64,000 nt of DNA from Syncephalis fuscata (lineage: Eukaryota > Zoopagomycota > Zoopagomycetes > Zoopagales > Piptocephalidaceae): contig JAHLTZ010000004.1 of assembly GCA_025786725.1 (NCBI GenBank), positions 248,001 to 312,000 on the forward strand, given 5' to 3'. Below are positions 1 to 9,995 of the stretch, piece after piece (the first letter of the stretch is position 1; the number at the start of each line of letters is the position of its first letter). Under the pieces are notes generated by a model. It was not told the origin of the DNA. It saw only the letters and a list, made by a program, of their open reading frames with translations, and searched no databases. The translations under genes were made by a program, and so were the position numbers.

Positions 1-843
1 CTATTTTACAGATGGTTACATTTATTGATAGTTGGTAAATAAACATCTTTTTTACAAACAATGCATGATATCAATGCGGCATCAGTTTTAATGCACTAAA
101 CCGTACTTTCTTACATTTATCTTCTGTTACGTATATGCTAGCTGCAGTTCTTCAAAGCATAAAAGTATACTGATTGGTTCGTATATTCATTTATGTTCGG
201 CATTGTGATTTAGTTGCAAGAATAAACATTTTACTTTAGCACTGTGCTACAGTCTGTTGATATGGGTTTATTTAGCAATCACTTGTGGACATGAATTATT
301 GACTGCTGCCTAACAACACTTCCAATAGCAGAGCATTCAATTTTAGCATTGCTGTCATCGATTGTTCAACCATACAGCAATGTAACAACACTAGGCTGCA
401 CTGATTTGGCAATCTCCGTCAAATATATCCAGTGTTGAATGTACGGCGGCAACATACAAATACTAACCAGTGACAATTTAAATGCACAAGTGATTTATTT
501 AGCAATGACTCAAAGAATAGTTATCTGTTTATTATATCCATAGTGGTTTATTATAGGCGCACACATCAAATTGCTAACAATTCAAGGCAAACTACATCAG
601 GACAAGACTGTGGCATTGAAACTCATAGCAATATCACATTCTAAGCATATTCTTACCAGTCTGTAAATCCATGGCAATACTGTCATCATTCCAATAACTA
701 TGGCTATATTCAATGAATATTGCTTTCAACACTTAATATAAAGACAATTTTTAATAAAGTAATTTTTATTTCATATATACTGACAAAAGAACGACAACGA
801 TCATATTGCAGCGTAACACATATAACCAATATAGTAAAATTCA
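1..843. other. AT-rich stretch without a recognisable gene
   Basis: This is the 3' flank of the BUD23 homologue that ends at 844. I read all frames and saw only short, composition-driven open frames; the 77-codon frame at 720-953 is antisense to the BUD23 tail and has no recognisable family. No RNA gene or repeat was seen. Confidence 0.6.
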
Positions 844-1964
844 TTAGAATCGCGGTTTACGTTTACGTGCCGTATATTTCGAATCTTCGGCCACCTTTTT
901 GCCTCGTTTACGCATTAATTCCTTCTTGCGCACCACCCAATCCTTATCTTTAACGCCCTTTCGCTGCTTATTCGATGGTCGACGCTCCCGTATACTAAAT
1001 AAACCAATTAACATTATACACTATTTTAATCATAGTTCACCTCCCACTTACCGATCTGCGTTGTAAACGACGCCATCCTCTTCCTCGCCAAGTGCACGAG
1101 GCATTTGATTTGATCCAGGCATCGAGCCAGTAAATAAACACAAATAATACTTTTTGGCCTTTTTGCTATTTGGATAATCAACTACTAAACCACCAGTAAA
1201 ACCGGAACGTGTTGCTTGTTCCATTATCATCTCAATTTGATTATCGTTTTCGGGATAGAATTGAAAGATGGCACGTGCCCCATTAGCTAGTGAACTATAT
1301 AGCGTTGTAAAAAACTGGGCCAATCGACGACGTGGTTCGTGCCACCGTTTATCAGCATTGCATAGCCATTGTAATACGGAAATACTAAATAATACATCAA
1401 TTATATTAGATATGGCTAATTTATACATAATTACGCTCTTATTACCTAATAGCACCATCAAATGTTCCCGGCCGAAATCCCAGACCCTCTCCTACATCCT
1501 GTAGAAATAGATCACCTTCAACTTCACGTTCCACAGCAATATCTATCAAATATTAATTAATTAATTAACACTTTAAACATAACAACTACTTTACACTTAC
1601 TTAACATGGCCGGTGCAATATCAAGTCCTACCCAATGATGGCCTTCCTCGTCCAGAATTTCACCACTAAGTCCCGATCCACATCCAATATCTAGCAACAT
1701 ACACTGCTTTCCTTCAGGTAAACAAAGCAATTCAAGAGCACGGAATGCCATTTCAGCTTGGATGCCAGCAATACGTGTACTAATATATTCATACTTGTTA
1801 ACAGCTATTGCTTGCCCCTATAAACACCACTTACTTTGAAGTGTATTTCTCCGCTTCGCCTTCATTATAAACCTATCCAATGACTATTAACCGATATATT
1901 CTATTCATTGGTTAGCCATTATATTTACCACTTCAGGTGGCCCCTGATGTTCTGGACGAGACAT
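844..1964 (-). CDS. BUD23: 18S rRNA (guanine-N7) methyltransferase, Bud23/WBSCR22 family
   Basis: Bud23 transfers a methyl group from S-adenosylmethionine to a guanine of 18S rRNA in the small ribosomal subunit precursor and works with Trm112. About six exons can be joined. The protein starts [12 protein letters not shown], the usual Bud23 N-terminus. Next come the SAM-binding motif I ([13 protein letters not shown]) and the motif D(V)[16 protein letters not shown], then [13 protein letters not shown]. The C-terminus is basic ([32 protein letters not shown]), again typical of the family. The second intron is placed at 1780-1834, because this splice gives KYTSNTRI as in other Bud23 proteins. 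The start lies 210 bp from the divergent mitoribosomal S13 gene, so the two may share a promoter region. No frame break was seen. Confidence 0.93.
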
Positions 1965-2174
1965 TATCCTTAGTTACTTCTGCTAATCGTCGTCGTGACC
2001 AAGTTAAATACGCTGATAGAATTGGTAAAGAAAAAGTGAATTTTTCTTTTTTTCCCTCTCAATGAGTGATTAATATTTATATCAATATTGATATACTCTT
2101 TTATTAACAACACCTATCCCAACATTTACTATTCCTTTTGACGTCACCCGTATTGATTCAACATTCTGGTGATC

Positions 2175-2727
2175 ATGCTACACTTACTAGGCGTGAATCT
2201 GCCAGATCAGAAGGTTGTGCACATAGCACTGACCTATTTCTACGGTATTGGTCGCAAAACAGCTGAACGTATCTGCCATGAAATGTCGATTCATCGACAG
2301 GCAAAATTACACGAGCTATCGGAAAACCAGCTTAATCGTCTAAGCCAATTGCTAACAGGCATGACACTTGAATCCGATTTAAAACGAGAAGTCAGACATA
2401 ATGTCGTACGCTATCGACAGATTGGCTGCTATCGTGGTCGTCGTCATCAATTGGGATTACCAGTACGCGGTCAACGAACACAAAATAACTGCAAGACAGC
2501 CAAGCGACTTAACGGACGGCTATTGCGCGAAGAAGCGGCTATAGCAGAAGGTCGTGGCTATCATACTATAAGTGCTGTCTATCGTCCATCTATACCAGCC
2601 ACTGAGCCGTAAGTAGTTTACAATCAATTAGTTAAACATTAGTATCTCATTATTATTTATTACATAACATAGAACAACATCGATTCGATCTATGGGATTG
2701 TTAGCACGTATATTCAATCGCGCCTAA
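2175..2727 (+). CDS. SWS2: mitochondrial small-subunit ribosomal protein uS13m
   Basis: This is the S13 protein of the mitochondrial ribosome head, which contacts tRNA and the large subunit. Two exons (2175-2608 and 2673-2727) give about 162 residues. The S13 signature is clear: LLGVNLPDQKVVHIALTYFY, then GIGRKTAERICHEM (helix-hairpin-helix), then RQIGCYRGRRHQLGLPVRGQRTQNN with a broken stretch before KTAKRLNGR. The RGRRHQxGLPVRGQRT block is the rRNA-binding core of bacterial-type S13, which together with nuclear coding implies the mitochondrial form. The ATG at 2175 was chosen; an in-frame GTG lies six bases upstream but is not a likely eukaryotic start. A 64-nt GT-AG intron splits the last 18 codons from the rest. 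The gene symbol is by analogy with yeast. Confidence 0.92.
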
Positions 2728-2995
2728 ACAGGTCAAATTACTCATGGCTATACATCAATGTTAAATGCAAAAGAATTAAATGTTAAACGAACATTATATT
2801 AATAATAATGAAACGAATCGACGCAACGTGCTGCTAATATAATATATAATATGCTATTGGTGGATAGTGATTGTCGGGGAAAATAAAACAAAAAGACAAC
2901 TAAATTGGCGGTTTTAAAAGATATTCTAATCATCATATTAAAATAATAATAATGACATTAGTATCAATAACGATCTATATATCTGATTGTATAAA

Positions 2996-4706
2996 CTAAC
3001 CTTCACATAAATCTTCAAAACAATCAGTACAATCCTGTGATGCCTTTTCACATCCACAGCTACACGTTAACTCGCCTTTAATGTTTCTATAAGGCGGTCT
3101 ACGTGGATTACCAATGGTTGAGTTACAGCCATTATCTGGGCTACAACAACCACCTGATGTTTCTTGGTTCATAGCATCGGCTGACGATGTAGATGTGGCA
3201 GAGGTTGGCATATTGCATCCTTTACATCCTTGACCACATCCTGCACCGCAACCACCACCAGAACTACAGCCACATTGACTAGTAGATGGCATGGATGTTA
3301 CTGTATTGTATACCATACGCATCAATTCCTCGTCACCTAACTCGTCCGATCGTTGTCGCTTTGTAGGCGGGTATTGATCTGACATATCCATATCAGCTGT
3401 AGGTGAGTAGCTAGTTATTTGACCAAAACTACTTTTACTTGTGTCTGAATAATGGCTATAGTTGCTTGATGCAGTTTCTGAGAAGTTACTAGAATGACTT
3501 TGACTCAAATCAACTGGTCTTGGCATAGGATAGTCATTATTGTTTGTATGGTGTTCATTAGTGCTACAAGCACAGCCATTGGGTCCACATCCATCACACT
3601 TTGATAAATTGTCAGTATCAGTCATTTCAGTATCTTGTTCATCGATTGTTGGCGGTACTTTGCTACCACAGCAGCCACCTTTAGATGGTTGTTGAGTTGA
3701 TTTACTGCTACAACAGCCACCTTTAGAAGTGGATTTAGATACTTCTTTAGTGCTACAACAACCACCTTGAGAAGTAGGCTTGGATAATTTAGTGCTACAG
3801 CAACCACCTTTTGAAGGTGCTTTAGCTGTTTCACGACTACAACACCGCCTTTTGAAGGTGATGGACTTGGCTTGCTGCTACAGCAACCCCCGCAGTAGCA
3901 TTTACTAGTGGGGCTGTTGCCATATTTGTATCGCTATTGGAAATGGTCATAGCCACTGCATTATTGGTGCTTAAAAGTGGTTTGCTTATTGTTTGCAGCA
4001 TTATTGTATCGTTACCATCCCCTCCTCCACTACAGCAGCTATCGCCAAATTGATCCTTGCCACATCGACAATTAGGATCGATATGGCCCTCGGCAGCTGC
4101 TTGTTCAAAGGTTAACGGCACTACCGTGCGACAATTAACACACTCTGTTCCTCGTTCACGGCAATCACATGGATTTAATAAGGCTGGTACACTTAGAATG
4201 ACGGAACAGCACCGACAATTTTCTGAACAGCCACATTTACACCTGGAGACTAGCCATAAAGTGTAAATGGCTATTGCCAAGCATCGATGATTGTTACCAA
4301 CTTACCAATTGATTTAGTCTCCACATTATTTACTTGATTATTTACTTGATTATTTATTTGATTATTAGTGGCAACACCGGCATAATAAACTATATAGTTG
4401 TTGGTATTACTAATTAAAATATGAATGCTATAGCTTACTATTATCCGCATTACTGTTAATGCCGTTGTTTTCATCGCCATTATACATACTATCGTTGGTG
4501 CTTGCGGTTGCAGATCCACAAGTGCATTTCGTATGAACTTTCCGACTACTAGTACGTAGCCGCCTGCAATGCTCGCACTGCGTACTTGGCCGACCTCTGC
4601 GACGTACAAGAACAAGGTCACGATCATTATGGTTGCACCCTGCTACGCGGTGTCCTTTGATACAGGTAAGACAGGCATATTTCTCGCCATTTCGAAGAAT
4701 AGCCAT
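2996..4706 (-). CDS. copper-fist transcription factor (Cuf1/Ace1/Mac1 type) with Cys-rich tail
   Basis: The N-terminus is a copper-fist DNA-binding domain: MAILRNGEKYACLTCIKGHR, then AGCNHNDRDLVLVRRRGRPSTQCEHCRRLR and a CTCGS end. The YAC..CI.GHR, CNH, K/RGRPSTQC..CR and C.C elements match the family, where they bind zinc and a Cu(I) cluster and contact the copper-responsive element. The GRPS motif touches the DNA minor groove. Downstream are Cys-rich stretches (CKCGCSENCRCC; CRERGTECVNC; CRCGKDQFGDSCC), then four to five repeats of the form KGGCCSxK between about 3660 and 3850, then CSCGCEKASQDCTDC near the C-terminus. These resemble the copper-sensing Cys motifs of Cuf1/Mac1. Four exons are needed, with introns of 35 nt (4281-4315) and probably 40 nt (3866-3905). 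The in-frame extension up to 4790 was rejected because the domain normally starts at the first Met chosen here. Confidence 0.88.
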
Positions 4707-5834
4707 AGTGTGTAAGTTGGTATACCAATAGTCAGCTTGGTGTATGCAAAACGAGAAAGAGATAGAATAGTGAGCTTTGTCAGCGGTCAAATAGTAATGT
4801 GCCCACTACATATGCCTGCACGTGCAGTTCATAGATTTCTAACAAGCAGGAAAGACGATAAACAAACTGGGCGAAGTATGAGTTGGTTTGTATGAGAAGA
4901 AAAGTGGCACTTTGCATTTATTGGATTGCTTCAGACTGCGCAGTCATGGCCTTTTCTAATAATCGCACTCTTAGTTCCCTTGCATAGACTAGTCTTTTTT
5001 ACTCTATACTCAATCTATACTAATAGATTTATTCCATTTATTGCTGGATCTATCTTTTTACACATTTGCTTGGCCGCTACATGTCTTAGTTCTTACAATG
5101 TAATGCTAGTTATTGCATTTGCCACCCATTAGTAATGAATAGATAAGCGCAGTGTACGTTCAGCTATAATATGAATGTCCTTTTCTGGTTAGTTCGCATT
5201 CAAAACTGGTCGTTCACCAATCATGCCTATTATAGCGGTCGAATGATGCATTAAATGCCGATACAACCGGCGTCAATGAATATCCGCCCATGCTAAGTAG
5301 TCAAAAGCACAAACAAAGCAATTACAAGTACTTGGACCTATTTATAGACACTAAAAGTATGACACACATACATCAACTTTAAGAAGCAGTAAGTTGCACC
5401 ACCATGCTTGAATTGAATAAGCCTAAGCACAAAGACTATTTAAAATACATTTATATTGTTTACAAATATCATAATGATGGTAGAATAAATAATATAAATA
5501 TTGTATTGTACAATTTTACATACTATTTATATATTCAGTAATTCAAGTTTTTATTGTTTATACACCAAAGCATCATCATCATAATAATAATAATAAATAT
5601 GATCTATGATTAATCATTTGAATTAAATTACTCTTTTCTATAACCATTTACATAGTAACTTGGCAGATAACTATTATTTACTTCTCAACGGTTCTGTATA
5701 TCTATTATTGTTACTATCTAGCGTGTCTTGTGTTAATCTGTAATAAGCGTCATTAGTTTAGCGTGAATCTTGGTGGTTACATAGTTACCTGTTTTAATTG
5801 CCATCGCATTCCAGTGCTAAATACTGGACAGGCT
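4707..5834. other. divergent intergenic region between copper-fist gene and TBC gene
   Basis: About 1.1 kb of AT-rich DNA between two divergent starts. It must hold both promoters. I see no conserved open frame; the frame at 4926-5132 is short and hydrophobic by composition. A run of GTAATAAGCG and TTAG just before 5761 could be a 5' UTR intron acceptor of the TBC gene, but this is not firm. Confidence 0.5.
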
Positions 5835-7898
5835 ATGACAAGTGAAATACCACCGTCTGTTGTTACTTCACTGCCTTCTTTGCCGAAAGCAGCTACCGGT
5901 AACGCTCATTATCGACCACCGAATGGTGCAACAAAGTCAACCAATATTCAACAAACAACAAAGCGTAATCTAACGTCGACACGAGGTGTAAACTCGACGA
6001 CGGTCACTTCTCCTTCCTCGTCTGTCGCGAATAGTACTGCTGCTGGTAGTGCAGAAACTACCGATATGCCAAAGCGACTATCGTCTCTGCCTGGCTGGAA
6101 TGGCAAAGACCGTGATAGCAAAACGAATCGAGTATCTAGATATGACCAATTAATGAATACAACGGCCGATGCATGGGATGCAGATGCAGCCGAGGATCTA
6201 GACGCTGATAACGACGTATTTGCCGAGACACGAATGATGGCAAAAGACGCTGCCTTGAAGAAAGATCGTTCAATGCAACAAACACTGCCACCATCACAGC
6301 TAACTGCTTTGAAACAGGCAGCGGCTGTAGCTACGGCTTCGGTTAAACGTGCTAATAGTGCTCAAGTCTTTGGTAAAGGTAAATATCTGCATAACAGCAA
6401 TAATAATGGCAATAATTATAGAATAATAATTCATACAATTTATGTTAATGTACCAATGTTAGATCATTTAAGTTCACTATCCAATTATGACCCGCGTCCA
6501 CCTGAGACAGATCTGCAAACGGCGCGCGATCTATTCGATATTAATGCTAAATTGGCTCGATTTGAAAAGTTTCGTAAAATTCTAATAGAACCCAATGTCG
6601 ATTTACGCAAGTAATTTCTTTTTATTGAAGCTCAGCCATTAATTGATAGTCATTACCATTTAGGCGAGTTGCGAAAACTAAGCTGGAATGGTATATCGGA
6701 TGAATTAAGACCCATGGCATGGCAATTAATGATGGTAATGAATGGAATAGAATAGAGTAGATAGAGTAGAGTAGAATAATAATAATATCATATAATTTAA
6801 TTTAATTTAGGGATATTTGCCATGTAATTTGGAACGACGTGAACAAACATTAATGCGAAAACGTAAAGAATACGAAGAATGTGTGGCACAGGCATTTGCA
6901 CGTGGAGAAGCTGGTCTTGATCAAACTATTTGGCATCAAGTAATAAGCTAATAAGATAAATGGAAATATTTACTAATATTGGCTTTAAAGATTCATATGA
7001 TGTACCGAGGACACATCCACACATTCCACTTTATCAACAAGAAGCCACACAACAGGCAAGCATAGCTTTGATACTTATTAGTGATTGCTTTTATTAATAA
7101 TAATAGTATATGGATGATATAGGCGTTAGAACGAATTCTTTACTGTTGGGCTATACGTCATCCGGCTAGTGGCTATGTTCAAGGCATTAACGATCTACTA
7201 ACACCGTTTTTCCAAGTATTTCTTTCATCGTATATGGGTAATACAAGTTTGAACGAGTTTAAACTATCAGAACTGTCGCCTGAAATACTTACAGTAATTG
7301 AGGCGGATAGTTTCTGGTGCATGACCAAACTACTAGATGGTATTCAAGATAACTACACTCATGGACAACCAGGAATACAGCGGCAAATTGGTCGTCTACG
7401 TGAACTTATCCATCGTATTGATCGTAGGTTATTAGCTATATTTATAAGTAATTTAACTAGCATAGATAGTAACATATTGACGCTTATAGCACCACTAGCC
7501 AAACATTTGGAAACAGAATCAGTTGAATATATTCAATTTTCGTTTCGATGGATGAATTGTTTATTAATGCGTGAGTTATCGCTTTCTAACGTAATTCGTA
7601 TGTGGGACACCTATTTAGTAAGTGATTACAGTCATTAATCATGTTGATAATAATTATTTTTATTTAGTCGGAGGAATCAGATGGATTTTCTGATTTTCAC
7701 GCTTATGTATGCGCGGCTTTTTTGGTCAAATGGTCAGAGAAATTACGTAAAATGGATTTTCAGGAAATTATTACATTTTTACAATCCGTGCCAACAGCTA
7801 CATGGACCAGTAAAGAGGTGGAAGTACTACTTTCTGAAGCATTTTTATGGAAGACACTATTTCATAATGCACCCGGTCATCTTACAGGTCGTCAGTAG
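5835..7898 (+). CDS. GYP1: Rab GTPase-activating protein, TBC domain (Gyp1/TBC1D22 family)
   Basis: TBC proteins stimulate GTP hydrolysis by Rab GTPases; Gyp1 acts on Ypt1/Rab1 at the Golgi. A low-complexity N-terminus of about 150 residues (Ser/Thr/Ala-rich, with the SLPGWNGK motif found in TBC1D22) precedes the TBC domain. Domain landmarks are LRKLSWNGISDELRPMAWQL (with the catalytic Arg motif expected in the next exons), IDVPRTHP, WAIRHPASGYVQGINDLLTP (Gln-finger motif YVQGIND) and FSFRWMNCLLMRELSLSNVIRMWDTYL. About eight exons. Two introns appear to use GC-AG ends: 6607-6663 (gcaagt donor) and 7056-7122 (gcaagc donor). A one-base loss near 6998 is needed to read QIHIDVPR. The start is the first in-frame ATG; the frame opens upstream without ATG. 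Confidence 0.9.
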
Positions 7899-8021
7899 TC
7901 CTGTATAATGACTATTCATCTTTGTTCTGTGAATTGCGTGTGGTTGTTGTACATGCGTTAATATATATATATGTCTGTGTGTAGTTTGAAGTTTACAATA
8001 TAATGTTTATTTGAATTGTAT

Positions 8022-8780
8022 TTACTTGCTTTTATTCTGTGCCTGTCGATCAGTGCTAGCCACTGAGGTACTGAGCGCGACCCAGGATCGTTTGACTAGC
8101 CAGACAGGTAGAGCCATCCACAAAAATTGATACCAACGAAATAGACCCAGTAGTAGAGCCAATGAGGATTACTATTGGATTTCTCGGCAAATACTTCAGT
8201 CAAATAGTAAAGAACTAGGCCGTAGATTTGGCACAATGATACGGTCAATTGCAACAAATGACGATGGGGAGAGCGAGTAAAAATGGCTCGGGCTGCTAAA
8301 TAGCATAGTGGTCCATCAATTGCCTATTGAATAGGGGTAAAACGTTAATAAATCATTCTATTAACAGTATAATCTACTTACAGCAGTAATACCCTCCATA
8401 GTGAGCGTGAATAAATCCGATCGCAAGTAACGCGAGTCACTTAATGCATACTCTTTCCATATTTGTCCGAGAATAAACGAGTCGCCAGCCAAAATGCGAT
8501 GATTAACGACAAAGTAGCCTTCAAAACCGATATGAATGGTGCCGGATATAATAAGCCACGTAAAGGCAATACGCTCAGCCAATGGCACAATGCCGCCTCG
8601 CTTGATGGTACGGCCTTGACCGGCTAGAACAAACGCCACAACAGCAATAACGGCTAATGGGGCGGCAAATGTGCTTATTAGATAAATGGCCGACTTGGTA
8701 TTAGGCACATAGTGAGGAAGGGATGCATCCTGTGGATAATAAGGATGGCTAACAATTGATATTGGTTCTTTCTCGGCCAT
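8022..8780 (-). CDS. EBP: emopamil-binding-protein type sterol delta8-delta7 isomerase
   Basis: EBP moves the C8-C9 double bond of sterol intermediates to C7-C8 in the ER membrane, the step most yeasts do with unrelated ERG2. Two exons. The protein has the EBP pattern: N-terminal SHPYYPQDASLPHYVPN, several membrane helices, FTWLIISGTIHIGFEGYFVV containing the essential His and Glu (IHxxxEG), then QIWKEYALSDSRYL with D-x-x-T-x-x-M-E (LFTLTMEGITAV), matching the catalytic sequence of the family. The second exon starts after a GT-AG intron at about 8330-8385. The reading frame breaks in a run of five A at 8122-8126: one more base would restore INFLWMALPVWLV and take the protein to the stop at 8022, otherwise it ends at 8096. 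A 38-nt in-frame intron could also be drawn there but would delete a conserved helix. Confidence 0.87.
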
Positions 8781-8931
8781 TGTAAATATTTAAAAGTGAC
8801 ACTGTTAAGTAATAGCAATACGTGTTATTTAATAAACGAATAGAAAGAGAATGATAATCACGAATTATAGAACGATATGTTTATAAAAACGCTAAAGTCG
8901 CGCGATGATTGGACATTTGGACATCAGCCCA

Positions 8932-9905
8932 CTAAGACGGTTGTGGATGACGACGAATATAATCACGTGACAAGAGATCCGCTTGTCGAACGGGTTCAGG
9001 TACACGATAGCGACAACAACAAAGAGCAGTAGCAACTGCCGTAGCAAGTGATAGTCGATGTCCATAGAAACAAATATTGGATTAGAAGCAGTATCAAGCG
9101 ATCGAACAGCCTAAACAATGCATTATTATTGGTGGAATTACTATTAGTATAATGATAGACTTACTGCGCCGTATACTAAACCAGAATTACCAGCAAGCGG
9201 AAACCATTGACCACCTTGAAGTAACGAGGCACGACTTGTTTGTTTGACCACTTCCATAGTAAGCTGCTCGCCTTCATCGGGGATTTGTAGAAAGTTTTGC
9301 CAATACCAATAGTTGGTATATCTGCTTGTACACCGACATGACAAGCAAGTCCAAATCGGCGTGGATGTAACGTGCCATTACCATCAACAAATAAAACCTT
9401 ATTATTATTATTATGAATTCATTAATACAAGCAATATTGATTTTGTGTTTTTTAATCTTACTTGAGGCCATAACTCAGGTGATTGTTCCTTTAATTTACG
9501 CAGCATTGCTAGTAAGGGAGGTGCTTCACGAAAAGCTAAATAGCCGGCTTTGTACGGATACTCTAGCTCAACTTGCTCAAAATCCGAGTACATTAACTTG
9601 AAATCCGGATAACTTTGTACAATAAGTGCCGCCAAAGCATGTCGATCATCATTCTCGTAAAAACTAAGATCCACACCAGCTACTAATTTCAATCGATTGT
9701 CACTTTTAGCCGGTGTGTTTGTGGCAATATCTGGTAAATATGCCTGCCAATTACATTGATCCACTTCAATAAGCTGTTTTTTCAACTGAAGCTGTTCACT
9801 AGTAGCATAGTTATTTATTAAAGTCATAAATATGTAACTAATCACCTACTTGGCCCAAGTCTCGAGCAGTTTATCGTCTGCGGGACAAAGTGTTGTGTCA
9901 GCCAT
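8932..9905 (-). CDS. endonuclease V
   Basis: Endonuclease V cleaves nucleic acid next to deoxyinosine or, in eukaryotes, inosine in RNA. About four exons. Landmarks are [14 protein letters not shown] (first metal-binding Asp in AGVD), [24 protein letters not shown] (PY..G.LAFRE wedge and catalytic Glu), [23 protein letters not shown] (second catalytic Asp in VDGNG.LHPR..G.A.H.G) and PTIGIGKT, then the conserved end [16 protein letters not shown]. Two single-base losses interrupt the frame: near 9293, before LQIPDEGEQ, and near 9062, in [13 protein letters not shown]. Both sides of each break align with the family, so the breaks look like sequence errors rather than decay, though a decaying gene cannot be excluded. 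The start at 9905 is 90 bp from the divergent ZW10 gene. Confidence 0.88.
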
Positions 9906-9995
9906 ACTATAACAATATTACTATTTTAATGAAATACATTAGTAAAATAAAACACGATTCAAGTCCTTTTACATTTAATATTCATATGACTCAAC

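Noticed and set aside
1818-1834. A 17-nt ultra-short intron in BUD23
   Set aside because: It keeps the frame but inserts about 11 residues between KYTS and STRI. Using the acceptor ATTAG at 1780 gives a 55-nt intron and the conserved KYTSNTRI.
4707-4790. 28-residue N-terminal extension of the copper-fist protein
   Set aside because: The copper fist starts at the very first residues in the family; the extension has no matching feature.
8932-9905. Endonuclease V as a pseudogene
   Set aside because: Sequence on both sides of each break is fully conserved, splice sites are intact and the same one-base losses occur in essential genes nearby.
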